From assembly GCA_949752735.1 (NCBI GenBank), contig OX457051.1:1687501-1751500 (forward strand): 64,000 bases of DNA, read 5' to 3'. Positions 51,301 through 61,302 of this stretch are shown piece by piece. A program made the translations under genes and the position numbers. Origin of the DNA: Lumbricus terrestris. Taxonomy: Eukaryota > Annelida > Clitellata > Crassiclitellata > Lumbricidae. Each line of letters opens with the position of its first letter. The stretch's first letter is position 1. Below the pieces are notes generated by a model. It searched no databases, was not told where the DNA came from, and saw only the letters and a list, made by a program, of their open reading frames with translations.

Positions 51301-54300
51301 CCACGAAGCCCGATGGTCCGATTCCTGATCCCTGCACAACACTGGCGTTGATCTTTGCAGCGGGTGACAGCCGTCCGGAAAATCGCGTCACATGGCTCCT
51401 GTCCTCAAGGAAACGGACGATCCAGTTGTAGATCTCGTCTGGTAAATCAAGAGCACAGAGCTTGGAGGCCAGTGTCGCATGGCGGACGGTGTCAAAAGCC
51501 TTGCTGAAGTCAAGGGCATTGCTGAAGTCAAGGGCATTGCCAATCTAGACAAAGAAAAAAATCATAGCCAGCAACGCGGGCCCCTGGAAGCGCGGGCCCC
51601 AAGGCGGCTGCCTCGCTCGCCTTGCCCTAGGGCCAGGCCTGATCGTTGCAGCGTTTTATTACGAATTTGTTCAATCCAACTTCTATTTCATACCTATAAA
51701 AACCCTCATCCAGCTTCTATTTCTCGCACGTTATTTTCGTCAATCCAGCTTCTATTTCAGACATAGAAATACCTTCATCCAGCTCTTATTCCTCATGCTT
51801 TATTTTCGTCATTCGAGCTTCTATTTCACCTGTAAAAGACCATCATCCGGATTCCATTTCTCTTTCGTTTTTTCAATAATCCAGCCTCCATTCCACCTGT
51901 AAAAACAAACTTTCATCCAGCTTCCATTTCTCAATGCGTCACAATCGGATTGACGAAAATAAGGCTTGAGAAATAGAAGCTGGATGAAGGTATTTATATG
52001 TCCTGAAAATAGAAGCTGGATTGACGGAAATAAAGCTTGAGAAATGGAAGCTGGATGAGAGTATTTTTATATAGGAAATAGAAGCTGGATTGACGAGAAT
52101 AACGAGAGAGAAATACTTACTAGAGATGTTGAAACAGGCAAGAAGAAAGAATTGAAGGATTGAATATTTTAGAAATAAGAGCATGATTGTATGCGTGTAA
52201 AGCTTTGGTATTTGGAAATTTTGTGAGTAAGTAAGTAAGTAAGCAGGTAAGGAATTGTAGAATTTGCGCTGAGATGTTGAAAGATGTAAGTATTTAGAAC
52301 TGAAAGAGTGAAGAAATGAGAAACAAGTGCAGGATTGTGTATGTGTAAAGCTGTTGAAGTGCTGAAATTTTGTGATTGAGTAAGTAAGCAGGTCAGGAAT
52401 TGTAGCATTTGTGCGGTTGAGATGTTGAAATGTGTAAGTATTTAGAACTGAAGGTGTGAAGAAATTAGAAACAAGTGGAGGACTGTGCATGTGTAAAGCT
52501 GTTGAAGTTCTGAAATTTTGTGAGTAAGTAAGTAAGTATGTCAGGAATTGTTGAATTTGTGCGGTTGAGATGTTGAAAGATGCAAGTTAAACTTGAAGAG
52601 TGTCTTTCATCTATGTATTCCTGGTTTTGTTTCAATGGTTTGGCCATAAACCCTGACAAGTCTGAGGCAATTTTATTTGGGTCACGCCAGCGCCTGCGCT
52701 CTTTCCCTCCACTTTCTGATATCGACCTTGCGGGCACTGCTGTTCATCTGTCAGATACTGTCAAAACACTTGCAGTAACCCTAGACAATAAGCTCACATT
52801 TCGACCTCACATAACTAGCATTTGTAAATCTTGTTTCTATCACATTCGGGCAATACGTCACATCAGGTCGGCCCTGACTATGGATATGTCTCAAACCATT
52901 GCCTGTTCTCTTGTCTCATCCCGCCTTGTTTATGCTAACGCCGTTTTTGTCGGTCTCTCAGTCACTGAGCTCAACAGGTTGCAACACATCCAAAACTCCT
53001 TAGCGCGTGTTGTGCTGCGCGTCCCAATACAAACTAGTTCCTCAGTACTACTCCAACAACTGCATTGGCTTCCTGTTCAGTACAGGATAAAATTCAAATT
53101 GGCATGTCTGACCTTCAAATCTCTCAGTACCAACGCACCTTCCTACCTTCAGTCACTACTAACTCCTTACATTCCTCCTCGTTGCTTGCGTTCATCGGGC
53201 ACAAGTCTTTTATCTGTAACCTCCAAATGCACAACGCATTTGGAGGTTACAACTGCTCCTGCAATTCTGGATACAAGCTCCACAACGACCTCCATAAATG
53301 TTATGGTAAAATTATTTCAATATTAACTAAGCTTAAGCAAAAATTAAACAGTGATAATAAATTATGCCGCTAGTTTAATTTTGCAATGTGTCATCAAATA
53401 TTATCAAGGTGATGGTGAGTGATTAGTAATGATGGTGAGGGAACCGATAATGAGCGGAATTCAGGAGGGTGCAGAAAATTGCAGAATTGGCTTCCTGAAG
53501 AGACGCTATACACATTCTCATAACGAACGAATGAATCAGAGGCATTTTCGCAAGCCTGGAAGCAGACGGGGACTGGTTTTATAGCAGTAGCTAAGAGCGA
53601 AGTCCGTGAGGGATCCTAAATACCTCGGGGCAAAACAAAAAACAACGAATGAATTGATTGATAAGTCTGCAGTTTTCAAATCGTCGGCCCCACAGTCGTT
53701 TTGCCAGAAACGGATCTGTTATTATTGTGATTTAAATCAATGGGGCATATGGGTCTAGTGCTTTAGGCCTACGCTTAAAAGATTTAGAAGAGCCCTCTTG
53801 ATTCGTGAACTAAGACCTTTCTCTCTCTAACATTTTAGATATTGACGAATGCAGCTCTGGATCTCATGGCTGTGGTCAAGTGTGCGTAAATACGATCGGG
53901 AACTACTCATGTGATTGTAATTCTGGCTTTGTTTTAGTCGATCGATTCAATTGCCACGGTAAATGCTTCTTCTTCTTGATTCTAATTGCCACTTCATTTC
54001 GTTAGCAGCTTCTCATTTTCCTTATCAATTTACCACGGTCACGTTCGCCTTAACTTTATGCCAAAAATCAGTTAGGCCTACTGCTCAAAAAAGATCCATT
54101 CTTTGAATCGTCTGGTCAATTTTGTAGGCCTATTTTCATCCTACTTGATTCGCATGTGAAAATGGTTTCGTGTTGCTTAATTGTGATAAGCAACTTGTGC
54201 TAAAGTAACTCATTTTACGAATCATGGCTGACTCAAGTAGGCCTAACACGTTATTTTAAGCCTGACTTCCGATCCTGCTCAGTTGGATCCAATCCAGGAC

Positions 54301-54545
54301 TCTTATAATATGCTACACGTAGATTATAGTCTGGGACCGGTATAGAGCCTACTTGGGCTCTTGTTGCTATATAAAGAGACCGTGTGATATCAAAGAAGTT
54401 CATGTCACCCTCCTCCTTTCTACGGGCTTGGGACTGGCTCTACCAGAGTGCGATTAGATGAATGATCCTGCTCAGTTGGAATGAGGAATGATCTGCCTCC
54501 TGAATTACGATCCTATTCAGTCCTTCCATCATCATTACTAATCAC

Positions 54546-54605
<60 letters not shown>

Positions 54606-56532
54606 GACAATTTATATGGCGCCGTAACGCGGCCATACCGCTACAAGGGCGCCACACACCATCGGCTCCTCTATTCATCACACCTCGGGCTTATCATTCG
54701 AAACTTAAGACTTTCCACAAACTCCTACCGTGTCTCATCTGATCCTCCACCATCCAATTCACGGCTCAAACGACACCCGCCTTAGCAGCTGTTCCGCCCC
54801 CTGATCCTATGGTAACTCCACCCGGACCACCACGGACTACTCTCACGTACAACCCTTGTAACTCAACGCAGCGCTCGTAAATAAGCTGGTGCCCGCGCTT
54901 TGGCTTTTGAGCTGCGCTTTAGATATTTCGAGCTTACGATTACGATTACGAAGTTATTTTGGCTCTCTCTAATTATCGCGCAAATATTGGCAGCATAAAT
55001 TCATAAAGATTAATTCTGTCAAGAGAGTCAAACTGCATTCTCCTCTGACAGATGATGGTCCATCACTTGGCCAAATTGAATGTCATCGTCGAATTCTAAA
55101 GGAATTACGATAGTAAAGGGGAATGGTCCACAAGTAGCTTAGTTTTATGACAATCTCCAGTTGCGGGAGTTTTACGTTTTACCGAAATGTTTATCGTATG
55201 CACGCAATAATGACTTGCAAGAAATCCATTTGGATGTCACCAGCCTTTGTTTTCGATAATAATAATTATTACTTCCTCGATATGGCATAAAGACCGAAAA
55301 ATTGCTCTGTAATTAATGTCTGTTGTTAGAACGTGTTTCATATTCTCTAATACCGTAGACCCAATAATTGTTTTCGTTTACAATCATATTACTTATGTAG
55401 ATCCCCCCCATTATATTTAGACTGAAGTTATAATTGGGCAACAGTCAAGTCGACTGTACAAATAAACTACTCCTATTAGATTTGAGACTCTTGTGTTTTA
55501 CATCGTTATTAGATCTGTAGTCTGAGTCATTTAATATTCTGCTCTCTATCAACAGAAATAACTAAATTGAACTGATAATTTTATTGCTGTTTTACTTTCA
55601 GTCGATTGTTCTTCACTAAAATTGGGATACGACATCGGCGTTGGTATACAATCCTTCATTAATATTATCCTTATCGCAGCAGTCGTCATGCTTTTTATTT
55701 TGTTGAAACGGAAACGTACCGCAGAAGCAAAAGGTACGCAAGGTCTAATTAGTAATTAATGCCTAATAAAATTAGGCCTACATTTTGGTGGCCGGTCAAT
55801 GGCAAACATTCTGACGTGTCGAATCTGATTGCACTTGATATAGGTATAAAATATTATTAATTAAGTCTAATGAAACTACATCTCTGGAAAACTGTCAGAA
55901 TTGAAATGTCATCCACAGTAACTGTCGTAATTATAGCCTAACTCTGCTGCTGTGCTTAAGAGAGGAGTTGTTTTACTTTATGTTCACTGCGATAATATAT
56001 AATGTGATTTTAACCTTACAGGCCTGTAGGCCTAATTTAAAGTCAATGCTTGATAGTCTAAACAATGGCATAGTAAATGTTTGTAAACAACGTCGTACAG
56101 TTAAGCCATTTGTAGATTCTTATTAAGATATGCTATCTGCTAGAAACCTAAAAATAAGATCTCACCAGTAGGCTGAGCTACACAGATATCATAAAGCTCG
56201 CATGAATATGTAATAGTAGGACCTACAATCCCTAGGCCTAGGCCCTACTTGTAAGTCTACCAAACATACGCAGTCAATGTAACGAAAAGCCACGAACTTT
56301 TTGCAGAAATTTAGTAGCCTAGATTACTGTCTGTAGTGTCTGAACTGTTAACATTAATAATTAATTGTTACATTTATTATTAGAAGACGCAATCGGATTG
56401 GATGTCTACACTGTGCTGGATAGGAAGGCACCACCGGCGAGAGCAGACGACCAACCAGAGAGTCTATACACAGCTATTGTACTACAGGATAAAACTCATG
56501 AGGGCATCTATGCTAACACTGAATCAAATTAA
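42233..56532 (+). CDS. Receptor gene 2: WSC + EGF modules + intact TM + tyrosine tail (multi-exon)
   Basis: Exons in order: WSC 42233-42387 and 42990-43137, MEGF-like EGF 47063-47218, EGF-CA variant 48679-48837, EGF-CA 53839-53958, transmembrane 55602-55733, tail 56384-56532. Because all EGF exons are phase 1-1, the exon at 48679 can splice straight to 53839, skipping the truncated exon at 53239. The predicted protein is a type I receptor with a short stalk: four EGF exons shorter than gene 1, but with the membrane helix intact. The first coding exon with a signal peptide is not recognised. Introns hold a GC-rich relic, a minisatellite, a composite hAT element and LINE pieces. The order is conserved with gene 1, so it is a tandem paralogue. 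Confidence 0.8.
42540..42905. other. Intron of gene 2, GC-richer insertion
   Basis: 42600-42860 is GC-richer than its surroundings and open on the minus strand (88 codons, with [11 protein letters not shown] and [16 protein letters not shown]). It is absent from gene 1 and may be a retroelement relic, but no domain was identified. Confidence 0.35.
42990..43137 (+). CDS. Gene 2 exon: C-terminal half of WSC domain
   Basis: Acceptor TTTGCAG, donor TCAG|GTTAGT, 148 nt. It reads [25 protein letters not shown] and [17 protein letters not shown], matching exon 4727-4874 closely. Confidence 0.92.
43387..43419. repeat. Perfect 15-bp hairpin (3-nt loop)
   Basis: Arms AGAGATGGTTTCCCG and its exact inverse around CAA. 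It sits at the start of a block (43385-46930) absent from gene 1, so it could mark an insertion boundary. Confidence 0.9.
44045..44130 (-). mobile_element. LINE 3'-tail fragment
   Basis: The plus strand reads ATATATTGCGCC, then GGGGCTACTCAGAGGCGCTCCCA, the inverse of the L2-like LINE tail. Very short. Confidence 0.5.
44472..44990 (+). CDS. Hypothetical ORF with seven 13-residue repeats
   Basis: The 172-codon frame begins [15 protein letters not shown] and has, from about residue 55, seven units of 13 residues with consensus [13 protein letters not shown], then a basic end. The 39-bp DNA unit is a multiple of three, so all frames stay open across it, and a reading frame alone proves little. 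It lies within an intron of gene 2 in a block absent from gene 1. It may be part of a mobile element. No family is recognised. Confidence 0.35.
   Translation: MSKTEKDLFIKLHCCRWDRHTVVARRRTRPSVLSHHSLSSNVSLFSATARPSDEARQKRQMAGNREAGFQKRQMAGNEEAGLQKMQKAGNDEADLQKMQKAGNEEAGLQKMQKAGNEDAGFQKMQQAGNEEAGLQKSRTAGNEEAGLRKEKRESQFSPHLPPSRLKMSSFFV
44634..44920. repeat. 39-bp minisatellite, about 7 units
   Basis: The unit core is AAGAKGCAAAWGGCGGGAAA followed by CGAAGAGGCTGGCCTCCAA. Variation between units is mostly single substitutions. Confidence 0.93.
45390..46770 (-). pseudogene. GC-rich coding relic, possibly retroelement ORF1
   Basis: About 1.4 kb is markedly GC-richer than the rest of the window. Minus-strand frames overlap: 46159-46767 (basic N-terminus), 45792-46295 ([19 protein letters not shown] then RIVH, resembling half of a C2H2 finger) and 45562-46035 ([13 protein letters not shown] and [15 protein letters not shown], ending basic). 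Frames shift between them and a TAG precedes MDALLADL. Composition and the finger-like motif suggest a retrotransposon gag/ORF1 relic. The family is not identified. Confidence 0.4.
47063..47218 (+). CDS. Gene 2 exon: MEGF/SR-F-type EGF module
   Basis: Acceptor TTTTTTAG, donor TTG|GTAAGA, phase 1-1. It reads [33 protein letters not shown] and ends RSCSLG. It is three codons shorter than the gene 1 exon. Confidence 0.88.
47219..48678. other. Intron of gene 2
   Basis: No exon. 48345-48420 aligns with the gene 1 intron at 8930-9010. 47570-47650 repeats GGACATTNNCCCC-like words imperfectly. Confidence 0.5.
48679..48837 (+). CDS. Gene 2 exon: EGF-CA variant module
   Basis: Acceptor TTTCTAG, donor ACAG|GTAAAC, 159 nt, phase 1-1. 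It reads [34 protein letters not shown] and ends NGTC. It matches 9293-9451 in length and in the extra NCHNC cysteines. Confidence 0.9.
49246..49350. repeat. Short tandem repeat, 14-16 bp units
   Basis: Six to seven variants of CAATACCGCGCACA, the last two as ACCGCGCACGATCGTT. GC-rich. The hAT element at 49359 inserted at its right edge. Confidence 0.85.
49359..51641. mobile_element. 2.28-kb hAT element with 8-bp TSD, carrying a LINE
   Basis: The ends are CAGGCCCGGCCCTAGGG and CCCTAGGGCCAGGCCTG, inverted, flanked by a perfect ATCGTTGC duplication (49351-49358 and 51642-51649). Subterminal GGGCCC blocks are also inverted. No hAT transposase is visible; the cargo is the 50398-51545 LINE fragment and AT-rich filler. 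The insertion splits a tandem-repeat / TU-like region. Confidence 0.92.
50398..51545 (-). mobile_element. LINE reverse-transcriptase fragment
   Basis: Minus-strand frame, starting upstream of 51391 with KAFDTVRHA, then [29 protein letters not shown] (catalytic YADD), [52 protein letters not shown] and a C-terminal RNFIPRAL-like end. It lacks the N-terminal endonuclease. The QGSGIGP and AWWGF style differs from the L2-like copies, so it is a separate clade not assigned here. Confidence 0.88.
51650..52115. mobile_element. TU-like foldback core
   Basis: 51660-51940 holds repeated CATCCAGCTTCTATTTC in plus orientation and 51950-52115 holds GAAATAGAAGCTGGATGA in the inverse, so the two halves fold back. 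It is the same inner repeat family as 33579-34131 and 61770-61900. Outer 15-bp domains are not evident, unless the CAATACCGCGCACA tandem on the far side of the hAT insertion is one. Confidence 0.75.
52123..52570. repeat. 148-bp tandem repeat, 3 units
   Basis: GAGATGTTGAAA anchors are at 52123, 52271, 52419 and 52567. Each unit contains a (GTAA)n block and TGTGTAAAGCTGTTGAAGT. Confidence 0.92.
52580..53220 (+). mobile_element. LINE ORF2 fragment, plus strand
   Basis: An open frame of about 213 codons: [75 protein letters not shown] and [14 protein letters not shown]. This is the region downstream of the YADD box. It ends abruptly where it is fused to the truncated EGF exon at 53239. Both the 5' and 3' ends of the LINE are missing. 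Confidence 0.88.
53239..53305 (+). pseudogene. Gene 2: 5'-truncated EGF exon
   Basis: Only [20 protein letters not shown] remains of the module, with its donor G|GTAAAA. The acceptor, the DIDEC start and three cysteines are replaced by LINE sequence. A perfect 15-bp hairpin spans the junction (53216-53250). It should be skipped in splicing. Confidence 0.88.
53839..53958 (+). CDS. Gene 2 exon: membrane-proximal EGF-CA module
   Basis: Acceptor ACATTTTAG, donor CACG|GTAAAT, 120 nt, phase 1-1. It reads [24 protein letters not shown] and [10 protein letters not shown], nearly identical to 19452-19571. Confidence 0.93.
54544..54605. repeat. (AAT)n microsatellite
   Basis: About 20 trinucleotide units, followed by GCGCCGTAACGCGGCC. 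It is absent from the matching site of copy A near 20400. Confidence 0.95.
55602..55733 (+). CDS. Gene 2 exon: intact transmembrane exon
   Basis: Acceptor CTTTCAG, donor AAAG|GTACGC, 132 nt, phase 1-1. It reads [15 protein letters not shown], then a helix of about 21 Ile/Leu/Val/Ala residues and [15 protein letters not shown] is a typical stop-transfer signal, so the protein is type I. Confidence 0.92.
56384..56532 (+). CDS. Gene 2 exon: cytoplasmic tail with three tyrosine motifs
   Basis: Acceptor TATTAG, phase 1, stop TAA 56530-56532. [14 protein letters not shown] and EGIYANTES as in gene 1. Two YxxL/I motifs are 16 residues apart, wider than the usual 6-12 of an ITAM, so ITIM-like plus a Grb2-type YxN site is the better description. 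Confidence 0.9.
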
Positions 56533-57195
56533 ACCATTGAATGAGTACTGTATTGAGTATTGACTGCGATCTTTAATGTCACCATCTTCAGATAGAATGC
56601 ATCCACGGTGTTAAGCTTCGCAGGAGTTGAGATACTGCTGAAGAAGTTCATTCAATTATTATGATAGGACTAGCTAGTTCTAAACGAATAGGTTTAGAAT
56701 AGGACTAGGCTGTAAATGAAAACTTAAATCATGTGTGACATTGTATAACTATGTACGTAACTCACGTGTCAACAGTATTCCTGCCATCATTGACTTTCAG
56801 TTTTTTTTTGTAATAGGGGGTTTCGGCCTAATATTTTTACATCCCCATGGATTTTCGACAGCTTGGCTTTGTGTTTTTCTCTTTGCTGTGAGTTCTCGTT
56901 AACGCAATCTTTCTCTTCTTCTCGAATCAATGCTCCAGAGTCCAGAGTAATAGGTTTACAGGTCGGGAGTTCCCACCGTGGCCGATTTGGTTGATTGCTC
57001 AGTATGTAGCGTAACGCGTAGAGTATTGTTTATGAACGTTGAGCGAGTCCTACATGTACGCCCACAATTGCTGAGTGATGCCATCGATGTTCTCTCAGGG
57101 TCGTATGTGCTACTGAAGCACGCTAGGATGGCAATGGCAATCACATTGGTAGGCCTATTGTGTATTCAGTGACTATTCTCTGTATTGTGAAACCT

Positions 57196-57940
57196 GATGA
57201 TGATGATGATGGTGCTCTGCCCGAAGGCAGGTTAATTGGCTTTACGCCCCAGCAGGGCTGGTATGTACAGGGCACGGCATAAGGTAATCACATATAGTGC
57301 CTAAGCGCGACTTAGTAATTCCGGATATAACCATTGGAATGTATCCATATGCACGAGAAAAAACAGCAACGAGAATAACTAATCTACACATTCCTTGAAC
57401 CCGACGATGCATGACGCTTGCTCTTCCCCCAATTCAATAGATGTTGGCAGCGTGGGGTAAACAGAATCAGACCTAGAGCGGCCCGTAGGGAAATATCGGA
57501 CGGCTGCCTATTGTTCGCGCTGTCCAGCGAAAGTCGGCCGTCTATTGTTCACAATGGGAGTAGCCGGCTTAAAACTACCTCGAAGTTGGAATAACGTTAT
57601 ACATAGTTTAATTCGCTAATCTCAAGCCGTGCATACGGAAATAACCCAGTATTCCTGTATAGGCCAGATTTAAGCCAAATATACGAGTTATGCGCTCATG
57701 TACATACGGGCCCAGGGGATGAGATGAGTGAGGTGGTCTCCCGTTGCCTTTCCCACAGACAATGATGAGTAAGCAACATGCCCAAGGTCGCTCCGCAGGA
57801 GCTTGCGCCCATGCGTCCCACACGTGCTAGCCCGAGATATCTAAATCCCTGAATGTCAACTCCCAGCCCGGGGCTTGAACCGCAGTCCGTTGCAACCTAC
57901 AGACGAATGCCGCTCTCGCTTACCGGTGTAGCTAACTAGG
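57196..57940 (-). mobile_element. tRNA-derived SINE (family 2), split
   Basis: The parts 57196-57252 and 57716-57940 together equal the intact copy at 22722-23002. The tail hairpin and (GAT)n are left of the insertion and the tRNA-like head is right. Confidence 0.9.
57253..57715. mobile_element. 463-bp insertion with imperfect inverted ends
   Basis: Present only in copy B. It starts CAGGGCTGGTATGTACA and ends with the partial inverse (TGTACATACGGGCCCAG). CCCAG is found at both sides and may be a short target duplication. No gene inside. Young, because the copy A site is empty. Confidence 0.8.
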
Positions 57941-57976
57941 TCAGTTGTGTAGCCTAAGGGTGTTTTATTCATATCT

Positions 57977-59290
57977 CAATCAATCAATCAATCAATATAC
58001 TTTATTGATCATCATGTTTTATGTATACATACAGTATAGCACAAACAAACAGTAGTTGAAAATGTCACATGCATAGATGTCAAAGGGGCCCAAAGGAACG
58101 TAAGGTTCCGCTAACAGGGTTGCCCTAATTACACGAAGAATCAATCTATCATCAACTTTCTGCATAACAGTATACATGTATGTGTACAGACAGTTGTATA
58201 TGATCAAGGTGTAAAACAATCTCTTCCATTTTACAAGTTTATCGAAATGCATTGAATGTAAGTTATGCAACTTAAACAAGTGGGGAAAACAAAATAACAA
58301 ACAGACTAAACTAAACTAAACTAAGCAAAAAAAAAACTAAAAACACAACAGTTAAGAGAATACAACAGTGCACGTGTAGGTAGTGCACTTAAAAACAAAA
58401 CCATTTTGTGCAATTATGCAATAGTATCCAAAAGAAATAATTTCAATTTGTATTTGAATTGGTACATTGTAGTTATACAAGTAAGATCAATAGGCAGAGA
58501 ATTCCACATCGACGGTCCACATATTCTAATACTATGCAGTCCAGTAGTGGTACGAACACTTCTTTGGTGGTATCTATTTACAGATCGTGTATAATGTCCA
58601 TGAACGTCTGAATTTTTACAAACCAGTGGTTGAAGCTTGTTATGATTAGATTTCTGTGAAGTTTATACATAAATACTCCAATTTGTAGTTTATTAATGTA
58701 GTCAAAAGGCAGAATTTTCAAATCACTGAACAATGGTTGAGTGTGGGCTCTAAAAGGTGCCTTGCATATAATTCGAACAGCTCGCTTTTGCAGGGTTGTC
58801 AAAATAGTTAAACGAGTGTGGTATGTGGAAGCCCACGTAATATTACAATATGACATATAAGGGTATAGCCTATCAAAGAGTAATATAAATTCACAAGTAT
58901 ATCTCGCGGCATAAGGTGTCGAACACGAGAGATTATGCCTATATTTTTTGATATCTTTTTGGATATAGAGTTTATATGCTCCCTCCATGTTAATTGTTCA
59001 TCAATGTGAACACCCAAAAATTTGGTTGATGATACCCTACAAATACATTGTTCATCTATTTTAATTGATATATTGCAATTTGTTGCTGTTCTAAGTTTAA
59101 TTTTAGACCAGAACAAAATAAAATTTGTCTTCTCAAGGTTCAGCGATAATTTGTTGGCTTTGAACCAATCGCCTACAAGTTTTAATTCGGCATTAATTTT
59201 TTTAACCAAGACTTCAATAACAGCTGAGTATAACGTTTTGTTACATGCTATATGCAATTTAGAAAATCTGTTTGCTGTATAGGCTACATA
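57977..59290 (-). mobile_element. CR1-like LINE, 3' part (copy B)
   Basis: Duplicate of 23037-24340. A 5-bp insertion (TA to TAGCCTA, 58866-58872) breaks the frame between LVNLYYSLI and YPYMSYCNI. The rest is nearly identical. Confidence 0.88.
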
Positions 59291-59553
59291 TGGAAATAAA
59301 ACAAATAATAATTTAACGCCGAATTATGAATAATTTGTAATAATAAACTTAATTTGTAAAACAAAACGGGGTGGAGGCGAAAGATGGAAATTTCCCGGTC
59401 AACAGCGGTTACAGCCACAGTTTCGCACCTATTCACTTCAAATCTGTCAGCAAGACAGACGACCTCTCAGCCCCCTGTTCGCCCCGCCCTTGGGGCCGGG
59501 TGGGGCTAAAGACCAGTATGTTGAAGTCCATAATCAGTCAGGTTTATTTTTAG

Positions 59554-59709
59554 AGGAAACAAATCGATTTGGATGTCTGCACTGCACTGGATAATGAAGA
59601 TGCCATCGGGGAAATTAATGCTGAAGATCAACCAGACATTGTTTACACAACAATCATTCCACATGATAAAACGCAGGATGACATCCATGCTAATTCTCAG
59701 ACCCATTAA
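59554..59709 (+). pseudogene. Second, divergent receptor tail exon (copy B)
   Basis: KQIDLDVCTALDNEDAIGE, DIVYTTIIPHDKTQDD, IHANSQTH and a TAA stop at 59707-59709. Tyrosines 1 and 3 are replaced by Cys and His. It keeps the ancestral stop that copy A lost. Confidence 0.68.
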
Positions 59710-59837
59710 ACGACAGTGGGTGTGCTGACTTTGATATCCACACATCTTCAGATTAAATGCATATATGGTGTTCCGCTTCGCACGAGTTAGGATATTGTTT
59801 CAGGTTTCTTCAATCCATTATATATTAATTTATTTGT

Positions 59838-60053
59838 GAGGCGCGGTGGTGTAGTGGGTATGTTCATCGCCTTGCAGCCGAATGGTTGCAGCTTCGATTC
59901 TACCTCAAGCCGCAGCGTAGGGACCTTTGGCAAGTCCTTCACTCGCAATTGCAGAGCGCTTCGGCGTGAAACTCTGATGCAGTGTCCGCGCTGTAGTTTT
60001 TGAGCGTCTCTGAGTAGAAAGCTTGAAGGGGCGCTATAACAAGTACACATACA
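59838..60053 (+). mobile_element. tRNA-derived SINE (family 1)
   Basis: Duplicate of 24890-25103 with a few substitutions. Confidence 0.9.
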
Positions 60054-60058
60054 AAAAC

Positions 60059-60430
60059 ATTTAGACTCAGAGACTCGTTATATGAGTTTGCCTAGACATA
60101 GAGTACATTTTGCCCGAGACTGTTACTACCGGCTGCGTCAACTTCGCACAATTATTGCCCTTTCGCTGAATCGAATGCATTCACTTCCCTAGTCCATTCT
60201 TTTTTTCCTTTTCATCTTGACCAGTGCTCGTCACTCTACTCTGGCCTCCCGTCCAATCGAATAGTGTGACTAAACCGAGTCTTACGCTCTGCAGCACGTC
60301 TAATTGCTTAAAATGCTAATTTTAGTCACGTCTCCCAGTTATACGCTGGACACGTTACACTGGCTTCCCACCGGGCAGCGCATTGAGGATCGCTGCTCTG
60401 GTTCGACAATGTCAGCCTTGAATTGTCCCA
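60059..60430 (+). mobile_element. L2-like LINE relic (copy B)
   Basis: Duplicate of 25112-25480. It keeps HWLPTGQRIEDRC where copy A has lost four bases. Confidence 0.6.
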
Positions 60431-60602
60431 CACTGCATGCATGAGCTTTGTTGCTCCCACAGGCATCCATGTCTACCGCCCCTTCCGTTCTGGACAGAAG
60501 GGATTGCTCTTGGTTCCATTCGCATGAACTGCAACCATTCAGAATGGAGCCATTTCTGTGATGTTTCGTTAAATTTATGCAGTTTAAATTTTTTTTTACA
60601 AT

Positions 60603-60717
60603 AGGTCTATGAATCATGTGAGCTTTGAATCTGAATATCTGGTTCGAGTTGTGGCTCACAACGATCATCTCTACCAGAGTAGCAGCGACACGTGGATCAT
60701 ACTGACGCCACGAGCAC
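60603..60717 (+). pseudogene. Possible fibronectin-III half-module (copy B)
   Basis: NHVSFESEYLVRVVAHND then LYQSSSDTWIILTPR. The frame is unchanged from copy A (Pro to Leu substitution). Confidence 0.35.
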
Positions 60718-61302
60718 GTTCGTATTTTATCAATAAAGGGGAAGGGTTTGCGATCGTCATTCGGCCGCTCATTCCTTCCCTCCGCCTGTGCCCGCAACAC
60801 ACTCAGGGGTTTAAGTGGCTCGCAAAAAGTGTTTGCATGATCATTATGCTAACCTAAGTCATCATGTGAGTGCGCAGGCTAAGTAACGTTCATATAGTAA
60901 AATATATTATTTAAGATAATTATTATTTCCGCTCACACGAACCCACCCAAACAAAAGACCCCAACTCCATGTTCACAATAATAGCGTGGTCAGCGAAGTT
61001 CCGGACTTTGTAGGCCTTTTAAACTTCTCTGAGTCATCCAAGACAGTTAGGCTACTTCTAATCAGAATGTACGTTCTCCAAAGGCAAAAGGAAGCAAGTC
61101 CAGTTTTGGGTTAAAATGACATTTTGGCCTAATTTTGGTTCATGAAGCAAGTCCAACACAATCATCTATAATTATAAATAGTTATTATCTCACGTAGTTC
61201 TGCCGGAAAAGCAGAGGCAGAAAGAAGCATGTCCACGTAGTTCTGGAAAATAACAAGGCAAAAGGAAGCATGTCCAATTGTCCATCAACCAATAATTGTA
61301 AT

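Noticed and set aside
53065..53373. Novel LINE-EGF fusion protein
   Set aside because: The EGF part is a truncated exon without an acceptor, and the upstream frame is not the LINE frame.
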